Part shown: piece by piece, positions 50,885-60,204 of the stretch
Position numbering within the stretch: position 1 is the first letter of the stretch
Layout: each line of letters begins with the position of its first letter
From: CAZGUX01 sp046160045
GTDB taxonomy: Bacteria > Acidobacteriota > Terriglobia > Bryobacterales > Bryobacteraceae
DNA length: 64,000 nt
NCBI GenBank assembly: GCA_046160045.1
Contig: JBJXGR010000014.1
Span: 1-64,000 of the forward strand
Reading direction: 5' to 3'
Translations under genes and position numbers: made by a program
Notes under the pieces: model-generated
Database searches by the model: none
The model's input: only the letters and a program-made list of their open reading frames with translations
Told to the model about the DNA's origin: nothing

Positions 50885-53800
50885 ATCAGTCGGACGCATA
50901 CGAGGGGATCGCCATTATTGGCATGACCGGCCGGTTTCCCCGTGCCAGGAATATCGAGGAATACTGGCACAACCTGAAGGAGGGCGTTGAGGGCATCCGG
51001 TTCTTTTCCGATGAAGAACTGACGGCGGCGGGAGTGGATGCCGCCCTGCGCGCCAACCCCGACTTTGTGGGCGCGGGAGGAGTGCTGGACGACATCGAAC
51101 TGTTTGACGCCGGGTTCTTCGGGTTCAGTGCGAGGGATGCGGAGATTCTTGACCCGCAACACCGCCTCTTTCTGGAATGCGCCTGGGAGAGTCTCGAGAA
51201 TGCCGGTTACAGTCCGGACACCTACCCTGGGCTGATCGGCGTCTACGCCGGCGCGGCGATGAGCACCTATTTGTTCAACGTCTATTCGAACGTGGACCGG
51301 CTGGGCTTCATCGATCCGTTCCAGATCGCCTTGGGCAACGAAAAGGATCACCTGACCACTCAGGTCTCCTACAAGCTGAATCTGCGCGGGCCAAGCGTGG
51401 CCGTGCAGACTGCCTGCTCCACGTCGCTGGTTGCCGTGGCAATGGCTTGCCAAAGTCTGCTCGGCTACCAGTGCGACTTGGCGCTCGCCGGCGGGGTGGC
51501 GATCAGTGCTACCGACAAAAAGGGGTACCTGTATCAGCAGGGCGGGATATCCTCGCCCGACGGGCATTGTCGAACGTTCGATGCCAGGGCGATGGGAACC
51601 GTGCCCGGCAACGGCGTGGGAATCGTCGTGCTCAAGCGGCTGACCGACGCCATCGAGGATCGCGATTCGATTCTCGCGGTGATCAAGGGATCCGCGATGA
51701 ACAACGACGGCTCCTTGAAGGTCGGCTACACCGCTCCCAGCGTGGAAGGGCAAGCCCAGGTGATCGCGATGGCGCAGGCCGTGGCGGGCGTCGATCCTCG
51801 CACCATTACTTACATCGAGGCCCACGGCACCGCAACGCCCCTGGGTGATCCGATTGAAATGGCCGCGCTCAACCAGGTGTTCCAGGCTTCGACGAGCGAA
51901 ACGGGATTCTGCGCCATCGGTTCGGTGAAATCGAATCTGGGGCATCTGGATCCGGCCGCCGGAGTAGCCGGCTTGATCAAGACGGTGCTTGCACTCCACC
52001 ACAGGATGCTGCCTCCAAGTCTGCACTACAGCCAGCCGAATCCCGCTATTGATTTCGCCAACAGTCCGTTTTATGTAATCACGCGGCTGACGGATTGGCA
52101 GACGGGAGAAACACCGCGGCGGGCCGGCGTGAGTTCGTTCGGCATCGGCGGAACGAATGCGCATCTCGTCCTGGAGGAAGCTCCGCAGTTGCCCCCTTCG
52201 GGCAAGTCACGGCCGTGGCAGTTACTGGTGCTGTCCGCCAGAACGGATGAGGCTCTCGACACCGCGGCGCATAACCTGGCTGCGTTCCTCAAACATCATC
52301 CCGGGCTCGACCTGGCGGATGTGGCCTACACCTATCAGGTCGGGCGCAAGGCATTCGCGCGGCGGCGGGCGCTGGTTTGCCGGACGCTCGATCCGAATGA
52401 TGCGATCGGTGTGCTCGAAAGCGCCGATCCGAAACGCCTGCTGATCTCGACTACGGAGCCTAAGGACCGGCCCGTCATCTTCCTCTTCCCCGGCCAGGGC
52501 ACGCAGTACGTGAACATGGCGCGGGAACTCTATCAGGTGGAAGCGAGCTTTCGCGAGCAGGTCGATTTCTGCTCGGAAGTGCTCAAGGGCCTCCTGGGAT
52601 TCGACCTGAGGGAAGTGCTGTATCCGGCGGAAGCGCACGGCGAGCGGGCAGCCCGGTTGCTGGACCAGACCGTTTATTCCCAGCCCGTGTTGTTTGTCAT
52701 TGAATACGCCATGGCGCGCTTGTGGATGGAATGGGGTGTCGAGCCTCAGGCTCTGATCGGCCACAGCATCGGAGAGTACGTCGCGGCCTGCCTGTCCGGT
52801 GTCTTCTCGCTCGAAGACGCGCTGGCGTTGGTGGCGGCTCGAGGCCGGCTGATGCAGGCCATGCCTCCCGGCGCGATGCTGGCCGTGCCTCTGCCCGAAG
52901 CGGAAGCCGCTGAGATTGTCGGTGGGCTCCTGTCGATCGCCGCGGTGAACAGCCCGTCGTCTTCAGTGGTCTCCGGTCCGTCGGAGGAAATCGATCGCCT
53001 GGAGGCGCAACTCCGGGAATCCGGCCTTGATTGCCGGCGGCTCCGCACCTCGCATGCTTTTCATTCGTCGATGATGGATCCGATTCTGGCAACGTTTTCC
53101 GCCGAGTGTGCCTCGGTCGAGTTAAACCCGCCCAGAATTCCCTTCGTGTCCAACGTCAGCGGAACCTGGATCGCGGCGGACCAGGCCACCGATCCCGGTT
53201 ACTGGACGATGCATCTGCGCCATACCGTTCGTTTTGCCGACGGGCTGAAGGAAATCGTCAAGGATCCCGACTGGATTCTGCTCGAAGTCGGTCCCGGCCA
53301 GACACTGGCCGGCCTGGCCGCGCAGCACCCGGACCGCTCCCGGGAACAGGTCGCGCTTCCCTCCATCCGGCCCCCCAGGAGCCGGGAAGAGGACCTTCCG
53401 TTCCTGCTGCGGACGCTAGGGCGCCTGTGGGTGCTTGGGGTGCCTCTTGATTGGACGGGTTTTCACGCGCACGAAAAGCGGAGCCGGATTCCCCTTCCAA
53501 CCTATCCGTTCGAAAGAGAGCGCTACTGGCTCGACATGCTGCAGCCGCCGGCGCCGGCCTCCAAAGTGCCCGTTGCCGGCAAGCGAGAAATCGGCCAGTG
53601 GTTTTACACCGCATCGTGGAAGCGCGCTCTGCCTGCCAAGGCGGCGGTGGATGTGTCTGCTTCGCGATGGCTGGTGTTCTGCGATTCCCGCGGGATGGGC
53701 GCACGGATGATCGAGCGCCTCAAGGATATGGGATGCGATGCGACCGCCGTTACGCGAGGTTCGCGCTTCTCGAAATCGAGCGAGCACAGCTTCACGATCG

Positions 53801-55497
53801 ACGCAGGGAACCGTAGCGACTACGACGCTCTCCTCAAAGACCTTCGATCCGCGGGCCGCACTCCGGATTTTGTCATCCATCTTTGGGGTGTGAGCGCGCA
53901 CACCGATGAGCCGCTCGACGACCTGCAAACGCGGGGCTTTTACAGCCTGCTGTTTCTGGCGCAATCGCTCGACTCGACCGGGGATGGATCTCCGGTCGAA
54001 CTCGGAGTGATCGCGGACTCGATCCAGGAAGTCTTGGACGGAGACTCGATCTGTCCCGGCAAGGCCGCCGTTCTCGGGATCACCAGAGTGATTCCTCAGG
54101 AGTACCCTCGGATCACCTGCCGGACGATTGACCCGGGGAGCCTGCAGGGCTCCGCGTTGGACAGGGACCGGACGATCGATCTCCTGCTGGCCGAGTTCAC
54201 CTGTGAACGGTTCGCCTCCGCCGTGGCTTACCGCGGGAATCGGAGATGGATTCAAACCTTCGAGCCGATGTCTCTCGATGCTCCTCCCCAGGCGCCCTCG
54301 CTGCTCCGAACCAACGGCGTGTACCTGATTACCGGCGGCCTCGGCAACATCGGCCTGACATTGGCTGAGTACCTGGCCCGCACGGTGCAGGCCAAACTGG
54401 TCCTGGTTGGCCGCTCGGCGTTCCCCGAACCCGCCGAGTGGGACCACTGGATCGCCACCCATGGCGCCGGCGACGCGGTCAGCCGAAGAATCCAACGCTT
54501 GCGGGCCCTTGAGGAACTGGGCGCGGAGGTGATGACGGCCAGCGCTGAGGTGTCCGATGTCGACCGGCTCAAGGAAGTGGTGAAACAGGCCCGGACTCGC
54601 TTCGGCGTAATCAATGGCGTCGTCCACGGAGCCGGGTACACCACCGGTCACGATTCTTTCTGTGCGATCGAAGAGGCCGGTCGGGAAACGAGCGAACGGC
54701 ATTTTCAACCGAAAATACATGGATTGCTGGCGCTCGAAAACGCTCTCGATGGCCCGAAGCCCGACTTCTACCTGTTGCTCTCGTCCCTGTCCGCTGTTCT
54801 GGGTGGGTTGGGGTTTGCAGCCTATGCGTCCGCCAACGCGTTCATGGACGCCCTGTCGCTGAAACGCAACCAGGAAGGCGGCGCCCCATGGATCAGTGTG
54901 AACTGGGACGGGTGGGACTTCTCCGAAGGCGCGACCTCTTCCGACTACGTGCTTCCGCGTGAGGGCATGGAGGCGTTTCATCGCATCTTCCACTCGAGTC
55001 CCCGGCAGCCGGTTGTGGTCTCCACGCAGGACCTCGAGTCCCGCTTCGAGAAATGGATCAATCTGACTTCGGTTCGCGAGACTCCGCAGACCTCCGGCGA
55101 ACCCGCACCCGAATCACGGCACGCGCGGCCGAGCCTCGGCACCGCCTATGTCGCGCCCCGCAACCAGACCGAAGAAACCGTTGCCGGAATGTGGCAGCAG
55201 TTCCTGGGTCTCGACAAGGTGGGTATCCACGACAACTTCTTTGAGTTGGGAGGCCATTCGTTGTTGGCGATCCAACTGGTTTTCCGCTTGCGCAGCACGT
55301 TCCAGATTGAAGTATCCGTGCATCGGCTGTTTGAGTGTCCGACGATCGCCGAGTTGGCCGAAGCCGTCGACAAGCAGCGCAAGTCGGATGAACTCGATGA
55401 CAAGGGCATGGCGGAGCTGTTGGAACTGGTCGAGGGTCTTTCGGACACCGAAGTCCGCGAAATGCTCGCGCGCCAGGAGGGCATCCAGGAGGAGTAG
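50881..55497 (+). CDS. Type I PKS module KS-AT-KR-ACP
   Basis: 1538 aa; ATGA overlap with the NRPS upstream. KS (1-~430) is complete: Cys179 in TACSTSL, His315 in EAHGTA, His355 in NLGHLD. AT (~530-830) has FPGQGTQ, GHSIGEY (Ser629) and an HAFHS motif, the malonyl-CoA type. KR (~950-1400): TGGLGNIG at ~1151, Ser1302, Tyr1315 in AAYASANAF. ACP Ser1460 in GGHSLLAIQ. No dehydratase, enoylreductase or methylation domain, so a two-carbon extension leaving a beta-hydroxyl is expected, the likely site for the next gene's O-methyltransferase. Only one PKS module in the window. Confidence 0.95.
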   Translation: MNQSDAYEGIAIIGMTGRFPRARNIEEYWHNLKEGVEGIRFFSDEELTAAGVDAALRANPDFVGAGGVLDDIELFDAGFFGFSARDAEILDPQHRLFLECAWESLENAGYSPDTYPGLIGVYAGAAMSTYLFNVYSNVDRLGFIDPFQIALGNEKDHLTTQVSYKLNLRGPSVAVQTACSTSLVAVAMACQSLLGYQCDLALAGGVAISATDKKGYLYQQGGISSPDGHCRTFDARAMGTVPGNGVGIVVLKRLTDAIEDRDSILAVIKGSAMNNDGSLKVGYTAPSVEGQAQVIAMAQAVAGVDPRTITYIEAHGTATPLGDPIEMAALNQVFQASTSETGFCAIGSVKSNLGHLDPAAGVAGLIKTVLALHHRMLPPSLHYSQPNPAIDFANSPFYVITRLTDWQTGETPRRAGVSSFGIGGTNAHLVLEEAPQLPPSGKSRPWQLLVLSARTDEALDTAAHNLAAFLKHHPGLDLADVAYTYQVGRKAFARRRALVCRTLDPNDAIGVLESADPKRLLISTTEPKDRPVIFLFPGQGTQYVNMARELYQVEASFREQVDFCSEVLKGLLGFDLREVLYPAEAHGERAARLLDQTVYSQPVLFVIEYAMARLWMEWGVEPQALIGHSIGEYVAACLSGVFSLEDALALVAARGRLMQAMPPGAMLAVPLPEAEAAEIVGGLLSIAAVNSPSSSVVSGPSEEIDRLEAQLRESGLDCRRLRTSHAFHSSMMDPILATFSAECASVELNPPRIPFVSNVSGTWIAADQATDPGYWTMHLRHTVRFADGLKEIVKDPDWILLEVGPGQTLAGLAAQHPDRSREQVALPSIRPPRSREEDLPFLLRTLGRLWVLGVPLDWTGFHAHEKRSRIPLPTYPFERERYWLDMLQPPAPASKVPVAGKREIGQWFYTASWKRALPAKAAVDVSASRWLVFCDSRGMGARMIERLKDMGCDATAVTRGSRFSKSSEHSFTIDAGNRSDYDALLKDLRSAGRTPDFVIHLWGVSAHTDEPLDDLQTRGFYSLLFLAQSLDSTGDGSPVELGVIADSIQEVLDGDSICPGKAAVLGITRVIPQEYPRITCRTIDPGSLQGSALDRDRTIDLLLAEFTCERFASAVAYRGNRRWIQTFEPMSLDAPPQAPSLLRTNGVYLITGGLGNIGLTLAEYLARTVQAKLVLVGRSAFPEPAEWDHWIATHGAGDAVSRRIQRLRALEELGAEVMTASAEVSDVDRLKEVVKQARTRFGVINGVVHGAGYTTGHDSFCAIEEAGRETSERHFQPKIHGLLALENALDGPKPDFYLLLSSLSAVLGGLGFAAYASANAFMDALSLKRNQEGGAPWISVNWDGWDFSEGATSSDYVLPREGMEAFHRIFHSSPRQPVVVSTQDLESRFEKWINLTSVRETPQTSGEPAPESRHARPSLGTAYVAPRNQTEETVAGMWQQFLGLDKVGIHDNFFELGGHSLLAIQLVFRLRSTFQIEVSVHRLFECPTIAELAEAVDKQRKSDELDDKGMAELLELVEGLSDTEVREMLARQEGIQEE

Positions 55498-55501
55498 CGC
55501 C

Positions 55502-56449
55502 ATGCAACGGAACGCGATACGGCTGGAGGGACTCACACCGGAAAAACGCAAGCTGTTCGAGCAACTCCTTCGCTCGAGGTCTGCCGGGAAACCGGACGAG
55601 GCTGCAATCCCGATCCCTCCCGCCGAGCCGTTGCCCGACGAGGCCCCTCTTGACGACCCTCGCTCCCTCGACACAACGTCACCGGCCGAGGTCAAGCAGA
55701 TGCACCGGCGTTTCTACAACTCGGTGAACCGGCAGCTCGCGGCCTCCGGTCTCGGAGATTTTTCGTTCTTTCTGAATTACGGCTACGTCGCTAACGGAAG
55801 CGCCGAGCACGCGGCGATCCCCTTGCCGGCGCACGTTCTGAACCGCAACTCCATCAAGCTGGTGCTCGAAACGATCGGCTACTGCCCCATCACCGGGTGC
55901 GACGTGCTGGATGTCGGTTGTGGCAGGGGCGGAACCATTTATGTCATGAACCGGTTTTTCCAGCCCCGCACCAGCACGGGGATCGACCTGTCGCCGGAGG
56001 GGGTCATCTTCTGCTGCCGGACACACCGTTATGCGGGGACAGCGTTCGCGCAAGGAGACGCCGAGCAGTTGCCGTTTCGATCGGGCTCGTTCGATGTGGT
56101 CTCGAACGTGGAATCCTCACACAGCTATCCCGGCATCGAGGTGTTCTACGCCGAGGTCCACCGGGTGCTGCGCCCGGGAGGTACGTTCCTCTATACCGAT
56201 TCGATGCCGTCAGCCCTCAGGGAGAGTCGTATCGACCTGCTGCGGCGGATTGGCTTTGACGTTCTTCGCGAGACAGACATTACCGCGAACGTGCTTCTGT
56301 CCTGCGACGAGATCGCCGGGCGGCGGCGCGATTCCTTCAGTGGCGGCGGTGAAGTCTTGAACGACTTCCTGGCCGTTCCTGGATCCACCATGTACGAGGC
56401 CTTCAGGTCCGGCGTGTTGACGTACGGCATATGGAAACTCCGGAAATGA
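55502..56449 (+). CDS. SAM-dependent O-methyltransferase (McyJ / phthiotriol-methyltransferase-like)
   Basis: 315 aa from ATG 55502, 4 nt after the PKS stop. Class I fold: VLDVGCGRGGTIYVM (motif I), FFLNYGY before it, GIDLSPEGVIFC, GDAEQLPF, NVESSHSYPG and 'LRPGGTFLYTD'. These match the McyJ/Rv2952-type O-methyltransferases, which methylate polyketide hydroxyls. The N-terminus carries an NRPS-like tail, EGLTPEKRKLFEQLL, also seen in its neighbours, which may dock it to the megasynthase. Most likely methylates the KR-derived hydroxyl; ATGA overlap with the following NRPS gene. Confidence 0.88.
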   Translation: MQRNAIRLEGLTPEKRKLFEQLLRSRSAGKPDEAAIPIPPAEPLPDEAPLDDPRSLDTTSPAEVKQMHRRFYNSVNRQLAASGLGDFSFFLNYGYVANGSAEHAAIPLPAHVLNRNSIKLVLETIGYCPITGCDVLDVGCGRGGTIYVMNRFFQPRTSTGIDLSPEGVIFCCRTHRYAGTAFAQGDAEQLPFRSGSFDVVSNVESSHSYPGIEVFYAEVHRVLRPGGTFLYTDSMPSALRESRIDLLRRIGFDVLRETDITANVLLSCDEIAGRRRDSFSGGGEVLNDFLAVPGSTMYEAFRSGVLTYGIWKLRK

Positions 56450-59400
56450 GCACGACCAAAATGACCGCCGACCTGTCGTCGCGCGACAAGCGTGCCCTGC
56501 TCGAAGCGCTGGTGCGCAAGAAGGGGAGCCAGAAGGCGGAGGAGCCGAAAACAGCGCCATTGTCGTTTGCGCAACAGCGGCTCTGGTTTCTCGACCAGAT
56601 GTCGCCGGGCAACACGTCCTACAACATGGCGACGACGTATCGGTTTCCGTTTCCAGTCGACCCCGAACTCCTCGAGCGAAGCCTCAACGAGGTAATTCGC
56701 AGGCACGAGGCGCTGCGTACGTCATTCCGGTCGGAAGAAGGGCGTCCGGTGCAGGTGATCGCACCGTCCCTGCGCCTGCCGCTGCCCCGGGTGTCCTTGC
56801 AGCATCTCCCGGAGGGGCAGCGTGAGGCCGAGGCACAGCGTCTGATCAATGAAGAGTCGGGTTTTGCCTTCGACCTGTCTACGGGGCCGGTCGTGCGCGC
56901 CAGGCTCTTCGAACTCGCGCCGGACGACGCGGTATTGCTGATCACGCTGCACCACATCATCGGCGACGGATGGTCGTTGAACATTCTCATTCGTGAATTG
57001 AAGGCGCTGTACACCGCGTTCCGGACGGGTCAGACCTCGCCCCTTCCGGAACTGCCCATCCAATATGCCGACTACGCCGTCTGGCAGCGGCAATGGCTGC
57101 AGGGGGAGTTGCGGCGCGTCCAGCTCGACTATTGGAAACGGCAGTTGGCCGGTTTGCCGGTGCTTCAACTCCCCCTCGACCACCCCCGCCCGGCGATCCA
57201 GAGCACTCGCGGCGCGTATCACCCGGTGACCGTTCCCAGCGGACTGACCAGCGCTCTCAAGGCGCTGAGTCAGGCCGAAGGCGTCACGCTGTTCATGACC
57301 CTGCTGGCGGGCTTTCTCACGGTACTTCATCGCCATACCGGCCAGGACGACCTGGCGCTCGGCATGCCCATCGCCGGACGAAACCGTTCCGAGACCGAAG
57401 ACCTGATCGGCTTTTTCGTCAACAGCCTCGTGCTGCGAACCTGCGTCGGCGGCGACCCTACTTTCCGTGAGTTGCTCGGGCGGGTTCGCGAAGTCGCGGT
57501 GGAGGCCTACGCGCACCAGGACCTGCCCTTCGAGATGCTCGTGGTGGAGTTGCAGCCCGAGCGCGACCTGAGCCGGAATCCGCTCTTCCAGGTGATGTTC
57601 CAACTCTTCAGCTCGCCCGGCTCCGATCAGCCCACCCTGGAAACCTCGGATGGCCGGCCGCATTTGTTCTCGCAACACGTGACCGCGAACCTCGACCTCT
57701 CGCTGGATTTGGTCGAGACACGGCAGGGAATCAGTGGAAACCTGGTCTACTGCACCGACCTGTTCGACGCCGCTACCATCGTCCGCCTGATCGAACACTT
57801 CATCCGGGTCCTTGAAGCGGTCGTCGACAATCCGGGTCTGCGCCTGTCCGCGCTGCCGCCGCTGACCGAACGTGAACACCGCCTGCTGATCACCGAGTGG
57901 AACCAGACCTCGGCGTCGTACCCGCTGGACCGCCCGGTGCAGGATCTGTTTGAAGCCCAGGCCGAGCGGACTCCGGACGCTGTCGCGGTGGAGTTTTCCG
58001 GTTCCCGGCTGACCTACCGCGAACTGAATCGCCGGGCGAATCAACTCGCTCACAGGCTTCGGTCGATGGCCGTGGGGCCGGATGTGATCGTGGGTATTTC
58101 GATGGATCGGTCCCTCGAGATGATCACGGCCGTGCTGGGTATTTTGAAAGCTGGCGGCGCGTATCTGCCGCTCGATCCCGCGTACCCGCGGGAGCGTCTG
58201 GCCTTCATGCTTCAGGACACGCAGGCGCCGCTGGTCGTTACCCTGGAGCGGCATCGCGAGGCTTTGCCGGCCGGCGAGACGGTCCGGCTGCTCTTGATGG
58301 ATGCCGATCGGGAACGGATCGCGGAGCAAAGCGATGCCAATCCCTCCGCAACGGTTACCGGCGGGAATCTCGCCTATGTGATTTACACGTCCGGCTCCAC
58401 CGGGCGGCCCAAAGGAGTTCTCACGCCCCACCGGGCGCTGGTTAACCACATGTGTTGGATGCAGTCGGAATTCCCGCTCACCGCGGACGATTGCGTCATG
58501 CAAAAGTACTCGCTTAGCTTCGATGTCTCCGCCTCGGAGATTCTCGCCCCGCTCGTTGCCGGAGCGCGACTGGTCGTTACGGAGCCCGGAGGCCATCTTG
58601 ACCCCGCCTATCTGGTCAACGTCATCGCCACCAGCAAGGTGACCGTGTTGGATGCCGTGCCGTCGATGCTCGACGAGTTACTCAACCAGCCGGGGTTCTC
58701 CTCTTGCGAGCACGTTCGGCTGGTGTTCTGTGGGGGTGAGCCGATGCCGGTCGATCTGGAACGGCGATTCTTCGCGCGAATGAGCGCGCGCCTCGTGAAC
58801 GCCTACGGCCCCACCGAGACGACCATCACCTCCACATTCTTCGATTGCCATAGGTCCGGGGAGTCGAATGCGGTTCCGATCGGCCGCCCGATCTCCAACA
58901 CAAAGGTCTTCGTGGTCGATCGGCACGGTCAATTGTCGCCGCCCGGCTTGCGCGGCGAACTCTGCATTGGTGGAGCCGGCCTGGCGCGCGGCTATCTCAA
59001 CCGGCCTGAACTGGACACGGAACGCTTCATCCTCCAATCGTTCGGCGGCGCGGACGAGCGCCTTTACAGGACCGGCGACATCGTCCGCTACCGTGCGGAC
59101 GGCAATCTTGAATTCCTGGATCGCGCCGACAATCAAGTGAAGCTGCGTGGGTTTCGCGTTGAACTGGGAGAGGTGGAGAACCGGTTGAAACAGCACCCGG
59201 CCGTCGCCAACACCGTCGTGGTCGCCATCGGCGGGGAACCTGCCGCGGTAGCCCCGGATCTGACAGAGAAGATCCTTGGCCTTGGAGCCGAAGCCGGCGG
59301 TAGGCTGCTCGACGAGATCGAAGCCCTTTCCGAAGGAGAGGCGGAATTGCTGTTCGCCTATGAGAGCGACAGACAGAAACGAGAAGGCTTCATGCTCCGT

Positions 59401-60204
59401 AAATCACCTCACTATGAACTGCTGCTTCGAATTCAGGACAAGGATTTCATCCGGCCGCCTCATGAACGGCAGAGAAGCTGGATTCTGGAACGGGCGCTCG
59501 ACGAATTCACCGACGATTTGAAGCAGATCGACTCCACTGCGCGGCGCTTTGTGGCCGGCTCGGAGAGGAGCCGCATGGACGGCGATTGGGCGCATAGCGA
59601 AGCCCGTTACGATGGCTCGCAACTGATCGTCCAGGGCCAACAGGTGATGCAGGATTGGGAGCGCCCGCTGATGAAGGCCATGGCGGAGATTGTCACCCAG
59701 GCTCATGGCGACGTTCTCGAGGTGGGATTCGGTATGGGCATCTCGGCCTCCTACATTCAAGAAATGGGCGTGAAGTCGCACACCATCGTCGAATGCAATG
59801 ACGGGGTGATGGAGGCATTCGAGAAGTGGCGCGGCCAATACCCGGACCGCGACATTCGGCTCGTCAAAGGGAAGTGGCAGGATATCGTGGATCAGCTTCC
59901 CCTGTTCGACGGCATCTTTTTTGATACCTATCCTTTGAGCGAGGAGGAGTTCCTCGAAAGTGTGATCGGCAGCATCACGTTCGCGGAGAGCTTCGTACCG
60001 GTAGCCGCCGGCCTGTTGCGTCCGGGAGGGATCTTCACCTACTACAGCAACGAGGTCGATTCGTTCAGCCGCCGGCATCAGCGACTGGTGCTCGAACATT
60101 TCGGCTCATTGACTCTCAGCGTCGTCAAGTCTCTTGCTCCACCCAAAGACTGCAATTACTGGTGGGCTGATTCCATGGTCACGGTGCGCGCGGTGAAGGC
60201 ATGA
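56446..60204 (+). CDS. NRPS C-A with GAMT-like methyltransferase in an interrupted, split adenylation domain
   Basis: 1252 aa from ATG 56446 (ATGA overlap). The start has LSSRDKRALLEAL, then a C domain with HHIIGDGW (His169, His170). Adenylation core ~490-910 with YTSGSTGRPKG (from 647) and 'NAYGPTETTI', ending after LRGFRVELGEVE. A ~100-residue helical linker and a methyltransferase (~1030-1252) follow. The methyltransferase matches guanidinoacetate methyltransferase: VMQDWERPLM (Glu1072), EVGFGMGIS (from 1092), ECNDGV, FFDTYPLSEE (Asp1160), 'PGGIFTYYSN'. The protein stops right there; the end of the A domain and the carrier domain are on the next gene. The pocket code read by eye is D-V-S-D-F-G-A-I-T, with K on the next protein. 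This most resembles arginine codes; tentative. Confidence 0.93.
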   Translation: MSTTKMTADLSSRDKRALLEALVRKKGSQKAEEPKTAPLSFAQQRLWFLDQMSPGNTSYNMATTYRFPFPVDPELLERSLNEVIRRHEALRTSFRSEEGRPVQVIAPSLRLPLPRVSLQHLPEGQREAEAQRLINEESGFAFDLSTGPVVRARLFELAPDDAVLLITLHHIIGDGWSLNILIRELKALYTAFRTGQTSPLPELPIQYADYAVWQRQWLQGELRRVQLDYWKRQLAGLPVLQLPLDHPRPAIQSTRGAYHPVTVPSGLTSALKALSQAEGVTLFMTLLAGFLTVLHRHTGQDDLALGMPIAGRNRSETEDLIGFFVNSLVLRTCVGGDPTFRELLGRVREVAVEAYAHQDLPFEMLVVELQPERDLSRNPLFQVMFQLFSSPGSDQPTLETSDGRPHLFSQHVTANLDLSLDLVETRQGISGNLVYCTDLFDAATIVRLIEHFIRVLEAVVDNPGLRLSALPPLTEREHRLLITEWNQTSASYPLDRPVQDLFEAQAERTPDAVAVEFSGSRLTYRELNRRANQLAHRLRSMAVGPDVIVGISMDRSLEMITAVLGILKAGGAYLPLDPAYPRERLAFMLQDTQAPLVVTLERHREALPAGETVRLLLMDADRERIAEQSDANPSATVTGGNLAYVIYTSGSTGRPKGVLTPHRALVNHMCWMQSEFPLTADDCVMQKYSLSFDVSASEILAPLVAGARLVVTEPGGHLDPAYLVNVIATSKVTVLDAVPSMLDELLNQPGFSSCEHVRLVFCGGEPMPVDLERRFFARMSARLVNAYGPTETTITSTFFDCHRSGESNAVPIGRPISNTKVFVVDRHGQLSPPGLRGELCIGGAGLARGYLNRPELDTERFILQSFGGADERLYRTGDIVRYRADGNLEFLDRADNQVKLRGFRVELGEVENRLKQHPAVANTVVVAIGGEPAAVAPDLTEKILGLGAEAGGRLLDEIEALSEGEAELLFAYESDRQKREGFMLRKSPHYELLLRIQDKDFIRPPHERQRSWILERALDEFTDDLKQIDSTARRFVAGSERSRMDGDWAHSEARYDGSQLIVQGQQVMQDWERPLMKAMAEIVTQAHGDVLEVGFGMGISASYIQEMGVKSHTIVECNDGVMEAFEKWRGQYPDRDIRLVKGKWQDIVDQLPLFDGIFFDTYPLSEEEFLESVIGSITFAESFVPVAAGLLRPGGIFTYYSNEVDSFSRRHQRLVLEHFGSLTLSVVKSLAPPKDCNYWWADSMVTVRAVKA

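Noticed and set aside
48746..58596. Long antisense open frames across the NRPS/PKS genes (for example 48746-50410, 53416-54993 and 56722-58596, minus)
   Set aside because: They mirror strongly supported NRPS/PKS domains on the + strand and show no domain motifs; high GC with strong third-position bias makes such frames by chance.
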